Positions 16,506 through 24,984 of a stretch of DNA of 64,000 nucleotides are shown one piece after another; the stretch's first letter is position 1, and the number at the start of each line of letters is the position of its first letter. The stretch covers positions 2,991,673-3,055,672 of the forward strand of contig NZ_CP067393.1 of the NCBI RefSeq assembly GCF_016653615.1, given 5' to 3'. The DNA comes from Entomomonas asaccharolytica. GTDB lineage: Bacteria > Pseudomonadota > Gammaproteobacteria > Pseudomonadales > Pseudomonadaceae. Both the position numbers and the translations under genes were made by a program. The notes under the pieces were generated by a model that was given only the letters and a program-made list of their open reading frames with translations, made no database searches and was not told the DNA's origin.

Positions 16506-16721
16506 TTATTGCTTGGGGGTGCGTTGGGCTAGTTTTTCATCTAGCCAGTTCTGCACTTCGTTATATTCCCAAAAGGTAGCGCGCCCAACTTTGGTATATT
16601 GTGGGAATTGTGCAACGTTTACATAGTTGTAAATAGTGGCGCGTGACAGGCCAGTCATTTTTATAACTTCGGTTAGTTTAATAAAACGTTTTTCTTGTGG
16701 TGCTATAGTGGCATTGGTCAT
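16506..16721 (-). CDS. AlpA-family transcriptional regulator
   Basis: A 71-residue MerR-like winged-helix protein. IKLTEVIKMTGLSRATIYNYVN is the helix-turn-helix, FPQYTKVGRATFWEYNEVQNWL is the wing and following helix, and a short charged tail ends the protein. AlpA proteins control excision and early genes of P4-like elements. The gene is followed closely by the S24-like gene on the same strand and is separated from the upstream island genes by 120 bases. Confidence 0.85.
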   Translation of the reverse strand: MTNATIAPQEKRFIKLTEVIKMTGLSRATIYNYVNVAQFPQYTKVGRATFWEYNEVQNWLDEKLAQRTPKQ

Positions 16722-16842
16722 GCTGTTTTTTCCTCTGTAGTTGTAGGTAGTAATAACAGCATATATAAAAAAATTGGCTAGTTTGCCTATTTAGGCAAGG
16801 CAAAAGGCTATTAGGCTTTTTGTTGGTGACAGCATAAAAAAA

Positions 16843-17559
16843 TTATGATTGTAGATTTATAACTGCTTTTAAGTGTTTGGCTATAGCTTCTCTACTTGGA
16901 GGATTGCAACCAGTTTCGGGGGCTATTTTTTCGCGTATTAGATCGGCTGTTTTATAACTCTGATTAAGGGGTAATTTTGCATAAGTACCCAAAATTTTAA
17001 TTAATTGATACAAAGTTAAACGTTCTTTATTATGTAGCTCTGTTTGTGGTTGTTCGGCCTGTGTTGCTTGCTCTACAAAGTTTAATAAATAATCTGTCCT
17101 TATAATTAGATAAATATCATTAGGTAAGCAAGAGGCTATAGTTGCTTGTAATAGCTGGCGGTTATTTACGGTATAGTTTATTAATCGTCCATAAGTTAAG
17201 TTATCAGGCAAATAAAAAATAATACCTTTGTTATTGTTGTCAGGTCTTAGGGGAATGTCTGAATTATTATAGTAGTGTTGTTTTAAGATTAGATTACTAT
17301 TATCAATCGTTACTAGATCACAATAAGAATTATCATTAATCAGTTGATAGTTGTTATTAAAGACAAAGGCGTTATTACTCTCTTTTGTGGCTAGTTCAAT
17401 ATAGGTATTATTCACAAAATACAAAGACAGCACTAATTTATTTTCTATAGCTAACCTATATAAATCCGTAGGCTTTACTAATTCATTAAAAACCATTGTT
17501 AAATAGTTACTTGCTTCCCCTATGGTTAGCCAATCCTTAAATTGCAATAGCTTGCTCAT
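16843..17559 (-). CDS. Island protein, possible DNA-binding regulator
   Basis: A 238-residue protein. The N-terminus (LTIGEASNYLTMVFNE, then PTDLYRLAIENKLVLSLYF) resembles proteins found next to AlpA regulators in integrated elements. The C-terminus (LYQLIKILGTYAKLPL to SREAIAKHLKAV) looks helical and DNA-binding. The middle is strand-rich and full of N and Y. I do not recognise a named family. It is the first gene after the 0.9-kb noncoding region and probably belongs to the early control genes. Confidence 0.6.
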   Translation of the reverse strand: MSKLLQFKDWLTIGEASNYLTMVFNELVKPTDLYRLAIENKLVLSLYFVNNTYIELATKESNNAFVFNNNYQLINDNSYCDLVTIDNSNLILKQHYYNNSDIPLRPDNNNKGIIFYLPDNLTYGRLINYTVNNRQLLQATIASCLPNDIYLIIRTDYLLNFVEQATQAEQPQTELHNKERLTLYQLIKILGTYAKLPLNQSYKTADLIREKIAPETGCNPPSREAIAKHLKAVINLQS

Positions 17560-18465
17560 AACTTACCCTTAACTATTATTATTTGTAGTTAATTGGTTAG
17601 GTCGCCAATACTAGCCAATAAAAAAGCGGTTATTGTAAGAATGATTTTTTAATAAATTAATGCGCTATATGTGCAATATAAAAGGGTAATAAATAAGTCG
17701 TTTAATAGAAGATTTTTTATGATTTTTATTAATACATTTTGTATTTGTAACTATTACAGTTTGTATTTGCATTTATTTAAGTATGCTTAAATTTTTTGTT
17801 ATTTTTATACAACTAAAGTTATATTTTAGGTTGTATTTCTGCGTCACGCGCAATATTTAAAGTGTAGTTTGTCTCTGTTGTGAGACAAGGGTTAAATAGG
17901 TACTTTTAGTACATAATTAAGAGCAATTATTAGTATTTGCAAGTAATACAGAAATGAATTATACATTTACGTATATGTAACTTTAAAGATAAACTTTAAT
18001 AGCAATGCTACTTTTATTAGCCATCGGCTAATTTTTTTTAGCGGAAAATATTAGCAATTAGCTAATTTATTTAGCAAAAGCTAATTTTTATTACAAGAAT
18101 TTCTTTAAATAATCAGTAATAGTTTAAAGAAAATCTTTAATTTTAAACTCAAGTTTTCTTAAGTAGCAATACTAGTTTTTACTAGTAGTAAGAGAGCTAT
18201 TTTTTTATTTTAATTCAGGTTTTATCAGGTTTTTAGAAAGTTCTATCCGTTACACATCACAACCAAAGAGTAACAAGGCTTTTAGTGTAACGCTAAACTA
18301 AAAATAGAGTATTTTGTAACGTTTACGAGTTTAACTCTATTCCTTATATAGCTTATATTGTAACGTAGTAACGGATAAATACCTCCTAATTAAGGGGGAT
18401 AGAAGAAAAGAAAGAGAAATTTAAAGGACTTTTGTAGTTGGCGCATTAAGAGAATAACCGCCAGT
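17560..18465. other. Long AT-rich noncoding region with short repeats
   Basis: No gene was found in about 900 bases. The left part (17600-17622) has two near-copies of GCCAATA. GTATTTG recurs near 17740-17770. Around 18016-18092 TTAGC and GCTAA elements alternate in both orientations. From 18246 to 18374 the heptamer TGTAACG (or its complement CGTTACA) recurs at least four times, including a TATCCGTTAC / GTAACGGATA inverted pair at the ends. It could be an origin, a partition-like region or a clustered operator. Confidence 0.45.
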
Positions 18466-18942
18466 TTATTTATTAGTATTTAATATTTCATCTGCTAGTT
18501 TTATAGCAAATTTTTTTAATTGCGTTACTGATAATTCTATTTCAAAGTCAAAAGAAGGATTGTTATTATACCTATCTTTTATATTTAATTTTTCTATTAT
18601 ATTTGAATCTACACAAATAGCCTCAATATGAAAATGACAAATACCGTTTCGTATTCGTCTAATAAGGTCTTTTAATTTGTATTCTTTATTATCTGGTAAT
18701 TTTTTTATAAAGCATTTCTTAAGCCCCCAATGAGGGTAATCATTGAATATATCTTCTAAATTTTTATTAAAAATATCTTGATAAAGAGATTCTCCACTGT
18801 GTATTTGACTCGGTAAAGCTAATAAACCCAAACAACAGTTAAGTAGTAATGTTACATCATTCTCCGTTCGTTCCTGTAGGTTATTTAATATATCCTTTGT
18901 TCTACTAATAAAATCTATTTTTATATTAGTGTATTCCGTCAT
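18466..18942 (-). CDS. HEPN-family protein (pEK499_p136-like)
   Basis: A 158-residue all-helical protein. LLLNCCLGLLALPSQIH (near residue 31) and KLKDLIRRIRNGICHFHIEAI (near 88-108) match the HEPN group typified by pEK499_p136. The RNGICHF stretch is the conserved R-N...H core seen in HEPN RNases. It sits 20 bases after the integrase gene on the same strand, with no obvious antitoxin gene beside it. It may be an RNase used for defence or element control; the activity is not shown. The terminal position next to the integrase is typical of island cargo. Confidence 0.65.
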   Translation of the reverse strand: MTEYTNIKIDFISRTKDILNNLQERTENDVTLLLNCCLGLLALPSQIHSGESLYQDIFNKNLEDIFNDYPHWGLKKCFIKKLPDNKEYKLKDLIRRIRNGICHFHIEAICVDSNIIEKLNIKDRYNNNPSFDFEIELSVTQLKKFAIKLADEILNTNK

Positions 18943-18961
18943 CTATTTTCTCCTAAATATA

Positions 18962-20239
18962 TTATTTTGTTATATTAAAATTATATGGTGCTATATAGCC
19001 ATGATCTCTATTATAAATAATATAGTTACTCCACCATTGCATAATATTTATTCTTTCCTCTAAATGTTTAGCTTTATGAATATAGGCGGCTCTTACATTA
19101 TTGCGCTCTAGGTGACTCATTTGGCGTTCAATAGCGTCTTCACTAAATAGACCGCTTTCTATTAATGCGCTACATGCAAGTGATCTAAAACCATGCCCGC
19201 ATATTTCGGTTTTGGTGTCATAACCTACTTTTCTAAGTGCTTCGTTTATGGCATTTTCGGAAATGGGTTTTATACCATTGTAAGTAAATATTAGATCATA
19301 GTTGCCTGTTATTTCTTTTAGTTCAGTAAGTAAGGTTACCACTTGCTCTGATAAAGGTACTATATGGGCGGTCATCATCTTCGCCCCTCTATCTGCGAAT
19401 CTTACTCCCTCGATTGCTTCTCTAGTTTCGGGAATAATCCATACTTTGTTAGTAAAGTCTATTTCATCCCATCGGGCGAACCTTAATTCGCTAGACCTTA
19501 CAAAAGTATGTAAGGTTATTAGTAAGGCGTATTTAGTAACGGGATAATGGGGATAGCTATATAAGCGTTCGGCTAGTTCTTGTAAGCGGTCAATATTTAA
19601 AGCGGGGCGGTGGTCTGCTTTTCTTTCTATATCTAAACCTACTAAGTCAAGGGCAGGGTTAATAGTTATTATTCCTCTAATAACTGCTAATCTCATGATT
19701 TTAACTAGGGTTTGCCTTACTGTTTTAGCTACATCAAAATATTGTTGTTTCATTGCTTTTTGAATGGGTTGCATTAAGTCAGTAAAGGTTATAGTTGTAA
19801 TATCTCTTTTCCCTAAGCTATCTAGTATGTAATTTTCTATTATTCTAGTCATTTTAGCAGTATGTACAGGTTTCCATTTTTTACTATCGGCTGTTTGTTT
19901 TAACCATTCCCTTGCTAATGGTTCAAATGTATTTTTATTATCAGTAACTAACTTAACTTTTTGCTTCTCTTGAAAGGGGTCTATCCCTTTAGCTAATAAG
20001 CCTTTTATTTCTTCCCTTTTGGCTCTAGCGTCTTTTAATGAGGTACTAGGATAATCGCCTACAGTAATTAATGATTCTCTACCATCAGGCTTATTATATT
20101 TAATTTTCCATACCTTACTTCCACTAGGGGCAATGGATAAGAAAAGGCCGCCACCATCAAATAACTTAAGATACTTTTTATTATCCACTTTAGTGTTGTT
20201 AATTTTTGTATCTGTTAAGGGGGTTATTAGTCTAGCCAT
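18962..20239 (-). CDS. int: P4-type tyrosine integrase
   Basis: A 425-residue site-specific recombinase. Residues 1-95 form the DUF4102 arm-binding domain (LFDGGGLFLSIAPSGSKVWKIKY, VGDYPSTSLKDAR). The core-binding domain follows at about 105-205. The catalytic domain shows RSSELRFARWDEI (Arg), HIVPLS (His), HGFRSLACSALI (Arg), SHLERNNVRAAYIH (His and the nucleophile Tyr). Length is typical of the P4 integrase group that targets tRNA 3' ends. The right attachment repeat starts about 160 bases upstream of its start codon, so it is at the far end from the intact tRNA. Confidence 0.94.
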   Translation of the reverse strand: MARLITPLTDTKINNTKVDNKKYLKLFDGGGLFLSIAPSGSKVWKIKYNKPDGRESLITVGDYPSTSLKDARAKREEIKGLLAKGIDPFQEKQKVKLVTDNKNTFEPLAREWLKQTADSKKWKPVHTAKMTRIIENYILDSLGKRDITTITFTDLMQPIQKAMKQQYFDVAKTVRQTLVKIMRLAVIRGIITINPALDLVGLDIERKADHRPALNIDRLQELAERLYSYPHYPVTKYALLITLHTFVRSSELRFARWDEIDFTNKVWIIPETREAIEGVRFADRGAKMMTAHIVPLSEQVVTLLTELKEITGNYDLIFTYNGIKPISENAINEALRKVGYDTKTEICGHGFRSLACSALIESGLFSEDAIERQMSHLERNNVRAAYIHKAKHLEERINIMQWWSNYIIYNRDHGYIAPYNFNITK

Positions 20240-20268
20240 TATTTAAAATCCTTTAAGGGTTAGATTAT

Positions 20269-20294
20269 TTAACCCCTATATTAACCCCTATTAT
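20269..20294 (+). repeat. Right copy of an end-proximal direct repeat (possible integrase arm site)
   Basis: A tandem TTAACCCC pair matching 2779-2804 at 24 of 26 positions. It sits between the integrase start and the right attachment core. A reversed CTTTAAGGGTTAG element just before it may be a further half site. Confidence 0.5.
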
Positions 20295-20400
20295 TATAGG
20301 CTGTCTATAGCGCTATACACATCCGCCATGATACATTATCCTTATATATCAATTGATATACCTAGCTTTATATATAATCATGGATTAACATAAATAATTG

Positions 20401-20423
20401 TTCGAGGCTCGTCCGTTGCGCCA
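20401..20423 (+). repeat. Right attachment site (displaced tRNA-Asp 3' end)
   Basis: This direct copy of the tRNA-Asp 3' end differs at two T-arm bases from 2701-2723 and is identical over the last 14 bases. No tRNA body precedes it. The two mismatches lie on the island side, as expected if that side comes from the element's own attachment site. Confidence 0.85.
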
Positions 20424-20428
20424 TTATA

Positions 20429-20460
20429 AAAAGCCAGTAATGTTAATTACTGGCTTTTTT
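20429..20460 (+). terminator. Original tRNA-operon terminator, now stranded
   Basis: A 13-bp stem (AAAAGCCAGTAAT and complement) with a four-base loop and six T residues follows the displaced tRNA end by five bases. It presumably ended the tRNA transcript before integration and may now serve the converging glycosyltransferase operon from the other strand. Confidence 0.8.
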
Positions 20461-20503
20461 ATTTGTTCTAAATATTTTCTAAAAGTACCAAATATAACCA
20501 TCT

Positions 20504-21181
20504 TTAATTCTTTTGATAAATCATTTCATTTAATTTAGATAATATACAATCACCAAAACCACCTTGAGCCTTAAAGTCTTGCCTACAGCTTGTGTACACC
20601 CTTGGCTTGTTTGTCCATGCTATTTCAACACCTGTTGCTATGAGTGCATCAATCAGTGCTTGATCTTCACTGCATTTTAAAGGTTGAAAGCCGCCAACAC
20701 TTAAGTAAGCTTCTGTCGTTAGCCCAAGATTAGCACCATGCACATGACGATGATTTTCTTTATCATTATAATTGTCAAAAAAATCCTGTTTTATAATGGG
20801 AGCATATTCACCATATTGTTCCCAATCAGATACTTCTACTGTTCCACAAACTACTGAACTATTTAATGCTAATTGATCTACTAACCATGAGTCAGACACA
20901 ATTGTATCTGCATCAGTAAACGCTAACCAATTAACTTGTTTCTGAATAAGATAACTTACGCCTACTCTACGAGCCAGTCCAACATTACGAACATTACATA
21001 TTATATGATCTAATTTGAATTCTTTAACAATATCTAAACTTCCATCAGTGCAACTATCTAATACAATCACTATATGAGTATGTCTATTTAAATCAGGATG
21101 ATTAATCGCTCGAATAAGGGAGATTAAACAGTTATATAAACGTGCCTCTTCATTATGAACGGGAATTGTAATACCTATCAT
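20504..21181 (-). CDS. Family 2 glycosyltransferase
   Basis: A 225-residue GT-A fold enzyme without membrane helices. IPVHNEEARLYNCLISL opens the nucleotide-sugar domain, HIVIVLDSCTDGS follows, and LAFTDADTIV near residue 92 carries the metal-binding DAD motif. GANLGLTTEAYLSVGGF and the EDQALIDAL segment are acceptor-side GT2 features. It is the last gene of an operon with a methyltransferase, a PIG-L deacetylase and an acyl-CoA dehydrogenase-like gene. The sugar and acceptor are unknown. Confidence 0.85.
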   Translation of the reverse strand: MIGITIPVHNEEARLYNCLISLIRAINHPDLNRHTHIVIVLDSCTDGSLDIVKEFKLDHIICNVRNVGLARRVGVSYLIQKQVNWLAFTDADTIVSDSWLVDQLALNSSVVCGTVEVSDWEQYGEYAPIIKQDFFDNYNDKENHRHVHGANLGLTTEAYLSVGGFQPLKCSEDQALIDALIATGVEIAWTNKPRVYTSCRQDFKAQGGFGDCILSKLNEMIYQKN

Positions 21182-21190
21182 ATATACCTC

Positions 21191-21769
21191 TTAGTCGCAC
21201 TTGCACCAACTATCAATTAAAAATAATTTATCTTTATGTGTTAGTTGATGACGAAGATTATGAGTTTGACTTACTAGCTGATGTATGTGTTGTGTATCTT
21301 GGAGACGATCATGACAATCAGGTAGCCAATTGCAAAATATTAGCTCACCATCTACCGCTAAAGAATTTACACAGCAACTAATAATTAATTTAAGATCATC
21401 ATCCGTCAGATAGTAGGCAAACTCACTAACTACAATAAGATCAAACTTTGCTTTAGTATCAGCAGGCCACTGTGCAGGTAAATCTAAGCATCTAAATTCA
21501 ACATGGCTTTGCTCAGCCAATTTCTCTTTTGCTATTTCCAGTGCAATTGAGGAGAAATCAAAGCCAAGTAAAAAATTACAACGTTTGCTTAGTAACTCTG
21601 TGTTAAACCCTGTACCACAACCTAACTCCAATATTTGGTTATAATGTTGTTTAATTAGACAGGCATTAATTAAATGACGTTTACGTTTTTCATACCAGTC
21701 ATCCTCATTTTGCCAAGGTTTATCGCTAGATTGATATAGCTGATCAAAATACTGTGCATCTAACATCAT
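21191..21769 (-). CDS. NodS-like SAM-dependent methyltransferase
   Basis: A 192-residue class I methyltransferase. ILELGCGTGFNTELL near residue 44 is motif I, and FDLIVVSEFAYYLTDDDL near 108 is the post-motif region, as in NodS-type N-methyltransferases. The opening YFDQLYQSSDKPWQNEDDWYEKRK is also NodS-like. The start overlaps the deacetylase stop by four bases. In NodS systems methylation follows deacetylation of an amino sugar, which fits the PIG-L neighbour. The substrate here is not known. Confidence 0.82.
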   Translation of the reverse strand: MMLDAQYFDQLYQSSDKPWQNEDDWYEKRKRHLINACLIKQHYNQILELGCGTGFNTELLSKRCNFLLGFDFSSIALEIAKEKLAEQSHVEFRCLDLPAQWPADTKAKFDLIVVSEFAYYLTDDDLKLIISCCVNSLAVDGELIFCNWLPDCHDRLQDTQHIHQLVSQTHNLRHQLTHKDKLFLIDSWCKCD

Positions 21770-22527
21770 ATAAATACAACCTCATAGGGTCTGGTAAAAC
21801 GGTCTATAACGTAATAGGGTAAAATAGGGGTAGTGGGTACGTTTTTATCAACAGTTGTTTGACTTTGAAAAGCGAATAAAGCCTCTTTTTTACGCATTTG
21901 TAGCGTTTTATCTAACTCTATTACTCTCGCTCTTTGCCAAGGAATACGATTCTCTTTTGGATTAGCCCAATGCCACATCCATATGGGGGTTTGAATTAAT
22001 GGAATATTGAGCTTATTAGTTACTGTAACGGCTACTTCTGTTACCGCTTCATGGTCTGGATGGCCGTCTAATATCCAAGGGCTAAGCACAATATCATCAA
22101 TAGTTAATAGGGAAATTAGTTTCTGGCTTAATATTTTCTTATATTTTTGTACTTCACCATCAGGGATTTCTAAGCGCTCAATATCACATTGAATATTCAA
22201 CAACTGTAATGCTGTATCAGATTCTTTTGGCCTTACCTCTTTTAATTTGGTGGTTGTCCAATACACAGAATTTTGATGGCTTGCTTCTCCATCTGTTACA
22301 GCGATAATCAATATAGGAATCTCTATTTGGCTTAATAACGCTAAAATTCCTCCACAAGCTAATACCTCATCATCTGGATGGGGAGCAAGGAGTACTACAC
22401 GTTGTTTCTGCCCTACTAAATACTGTGCGCTGATAGAGGCTAGTTTTAAACTATCTAACCATTGTTTCCATTCATTTTCAGAAGTGCCTTTTCCAAAAAT
22501 TAGCCTATCTTCATCTAGAGTTGCCAC
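21766..22527 (-). CDS. PIG-L family deacetylase
   Basis: A 253-residue zinc-dependent amidase of the PIG-L/LmbE family that removes N-acetyl groups from sugars. The metal motif APHPDDEVLACGG is near residue 50, and the third metal ligand is in LDGHPDHEAVTEV near 142. It lies between an acyl-CoA dehydrogenase-like gene (13-base overlap) and the methyltransferase (four-base overlap), so all three are coupled. The substrate is unknown; a glycosyl amine is expected from the family. Confidence 0.88.
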   Translation of the reverse strand: MATLDEDRLIFGKGTSENEWKQWLDSLKLASISAQYLVGQKQRVVLLAPHPDDEVLACGGILALLSQIEIPILIIAVTDGEASHQNSVYWTTTKLKEVRPKESDTALQLLNIQCDIERLEIPDGEVQKYKKILSQKLISLLTIDDIVLSPWILDGHPDHEAVTEVAVTVTNKLNIPLIQTPIWMWHWANPKENRIPWQRARVIELDKTLQMRKKEALFAFQSQTTVDKNVPTTPILPYYVIDRFTRPYEVVFI

Positions 22528-23540
22528 TGCTCATTACCCCTTGCTAAAACTAGCTCTGCCAAATTAGCTTGATCAAATTCGGCATGACTTTGTCGGATAA
22601 AGACAGGGATATCAGCCATTAATTGTGCAAAATCATTATCTAAGCAAAAAGGAACAGCTCCTAATGCCCGCGAAGCACGACATAAAATTTCTTCAGCCGC
22701 ACTTTCAACCGATAAACGCATTCTAGAAATTTGTTGTAAATGATTACCTTCTGGTTGCATATCAATTGCAATGGCAGTGTCCCGAATTAGACTTAAATTA
22801 GCCGCTAATAAACTATCAATTGCTCCTAAATGGGCTAATTTATAGGGATTGGCTTTTTTGTTTGTGTTATTTTTTACATAGTGTGCAACTTTGCATAAAG
22901 CCCCATACCAACAGCTCGCAACCCCTGCGGCACCATATATAAATCCTACACGATTTAGGTATTCGTTAGCATTTCCAACAATAGTAGCTTTAGTATCATT
23001 AAAGGTAACATTATAACTATTGGTGTTTTTCATACCTACAGCTTGCCAATTACTGGTATCAATACTAATACTGGGATCATCTAACGCTACGGCAACTAAG
23101 TATTTTTGCTCTTCAAATAACACACTAACTAGCGCATGAGTGAGACCAACAGCCCCCGAACACCAAGCTTTAGTTCCTGTTATAGATACTTGTTTATTAG
23201 CCGCACATTCTGTGGTTTGACTGATTTCAACTTTATAATGCGGAGGCTCTGCGCACCAAACTCCCCATAAACTATCAGTGTTAAAGTTCATAGCATTTAA
23301 TTCATTTAAGATAGCTTTTGCATCACAATGAGATTCATAAAATTTTGCTAAACTTAAATCTGTAGTTGCCATATGCGCTAGCACTTGCCATCGTTCTAAT
23401 GTATTCCCTGATGCAGGTAATGGAATATCATCAAGTTTATTAATAACAATATATTTTAGAATTTCTAACGGTGCAGAATTTTTATGTTTTTCAATAATTG
23501 TATTCAAACCTTTAATAGTTTCTTCACTAGAAAATTTCAT
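22515..23540 (-). CDS. Acyl-CoA dehydrogenase-like flavoprotein
   Basis: A 341-residue member of the acyl-CoA dehydrogenase superfamily, shorter than canonical enzymes (about 380). The middle strand domain (TGTKAWCSGAVGLTHALVSV, near residue 120) matches the FAD/substrate region. The helical C-terminal domain contains ILCRASRALGAVPFCLDN. No clear catalytic glutamate could be fixed by eye. It sits after otsA and overlaps the deacetylase gene, so a role in fatty acid oxidation is less likely than a dedicated role in this pathway. Confidence 0.75.
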   Translation of the reverse strand: MKFSSEETIKGLNTIIEKHKNSAPLEILKYIVINKLDDIPLPASGNTLERWQVLAHMATTDLSLAKFYESHCDAKAILNELNAMNFNTDSLWGVWCAEPPHYKVEISQTTECAANKQVSITGTKAWCSGAVGLTHALVSVLFEEQKYLVAVALDDPSISIDTSNWQAVGMKNTNSYNVTFNDTKATIVGNANEYLNRVGFIYGAAGVASCWYGALCKVAHYVKNNTNKKANPYKLAHLGAIDSLLAANLSLIRDTAIAIDMQPEGNHLQQISRMRLSVESAAEEILCRASRALGAVPFCLDNDFAQLMADIPVFIRQSHAEFDQANLAELVLARGNEQWQL

Positions 23541-23565
23541 AATGTCTCCCTTTTATAACCAAATA

Positions 23566-24957
23566 TTAAAAACAAATTGCTTGTTTGTTTGATACACTAC
23601 TTGTTAAGTCTGTTAAATACGTGTCAAACCAATGTTGTGCATCTTTAGCAAGCACTTTTTCATAGAGCAATTTATGACGTTCTTTACGTTCTTGTTTCGG
23701 CATTTTTAAAGCTAACACTAATTTTTTGGTGATATTGTCTATATCATAAGAATCAATAAGCAATGCACCCTCTGCAAACTCATTAGCTACCCCTGCATAT
23801 TTTGATAACACCAATACCCCAGGATTATTAGCATCTTGTGCAGCCACAAATTCTTTGGCTATTAAATTCATACCATCTTTAAAGGAGGTAACTAATCCCA
23901 CATCCGCTCGATGTAATAAAGCTAATAGTTTCTCTCTTGATACAGCCTTATTAGTGTAGTTAATGGCTGGTTGTGAATTTTTTTGCCATTTTTTATTAAT
24001 TCTGTTTATTTCGCTTTCAAGCTCATGTCGACAATTTTGATAATCTGGAATATATTCTCGAGTTAGTGCATTAATATGATGTAAAATAACTTTTTCACTT
24101 ATAGAATTATTGGTTTGTAATAACTTTTCATAAGCCAAAACACAATTAGCTAACCCTTTAATATAATCTAGTCGATCCGCATTAATAATTATTTGATGGT
24201 TTGAAGAGTTTAGAGGTAATTTTGGTTGACTGGTGTGGCTTCTTTTAATTGTTTTTTTAATTTTATCTACACATATTCCTACAGGGTAAACTCCAACTTT
24301 AATCACAGTTCCTTTGTATAAAATTTCATCTTTATATATAAATACTTCTGAACAACACTGATTTATACAGGATTTAAAAGCATCCAAATCATCCTTTGTT
24401 TGGAAACCTAGTAAATCATAACTTAGCATAGCCTCTAATAATTCTTTATATTTGGGTATTGTTCTAAGACCATCTAAATTAGGAAAAGGGATATGTAAGA
24501 AAAAACCTAATGAGTTTCTTACGCCTAAATTCCTACATTTTTTAGCTAAGGATAATAAATGATAATCATGAACCCAAACTATATCGTCTACATCTGTAGA
24601 TAACTGTACAAGCTTAGCAAAACGACAATTAATTTCTTTATAGCTATTATAAGATGAGGGATGGTAATGACATAAATCTGTACGCGAATGAAAAATAGGC
24701 CATATGACTTGATTAGCGAACTGACAATAGTATTTGTTGTATTCTACTGCTGATAGTGACATGGTGATAAAATGAGTATTATTTTTTTTATGTACTTTAA
24801 AATCTTTGGTGTTGTCACTAATTTCGCCATTCCAACCTATCCAAGTACAAGGTTTGTTTTGAATGGCATCTAACAACCCGTTAACTAAACCACCTGTATT
24901 AGGTTGGTCACTCAAAATATTAGGGATACGATTTGAAACAATCACTAAACGACTCAT
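23566..24957 (-). CDS. otsA: Trehalose-6-phosphate synthase
   Basis: OtsA joins UDP-glucose and glucose-6-phosphate into trehalose-6-phosphate. The GT20 protein of 463 residues starts with RLVIVSNRIPN and the GGLVNGLLDAI glycine motif, followed by TWIGWNG. It carries VWVHDYHLL near residue 128, GFFLHIPFPN near 150, RLDYIKGL near 255, and DGMNLIAKEFVAAQ near 361. These are standard TPS active-site segments. The gene lies 27 bases after otsB and 25 bases before the dehydrogenase-like gene in one operon. Trehalose would protect against osmotic and drying stress. Confidence 0.95.
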   Translation of the reverse strand: MSRLVIVSNRIPNILSDQPNTGGLVNGLLDAIQNKPCTWIGWNGEISDNTKDFKVHKKNNTHFITMSLSAVEYNKYYCQFANQVIWPIFHSRTDLCHYHPSSYNSYKEINCRFAKLVQLSTDVDDIVWVHDYHLLSLAKKCRNLGVRNSLGFFLHIPFPNLDGLRTIPKYKELLEAMLSYDLLGFQTKDDLDAFKSCINQCCSEVFIYKDEILYKGTVIKVGVYPVGICVDKIKKTIKRSHTSQPKLPLNSSNHQIIINADRLDYIKGLANCVLAYEKLLQTNNSISEKVILHHINALTREYIPDYQNCRHELESEINRINKKWQKNSQPAINYTNKAVSREKLLALLHRADVGLVTSFKDGMNLIAKEFVAAQDANNPGVLVLSKYAGVANEFAEGALLIDSYDIDNITKKLVLALKMPKQERKERHKLLYEKVLAKDAQHWFDTYLTDLTSSVSNKQAICF

Positions 24958-24984
24958 TAAAATAGACCTTTATAGAGAAAAGTA

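Noticed and set aside
16506-16721. A Cox/Xis excisionase reading for this gene
   Set aside because: Length and wing sequence fit AlpA better. An excision role is possible, but the family call is AlpA.
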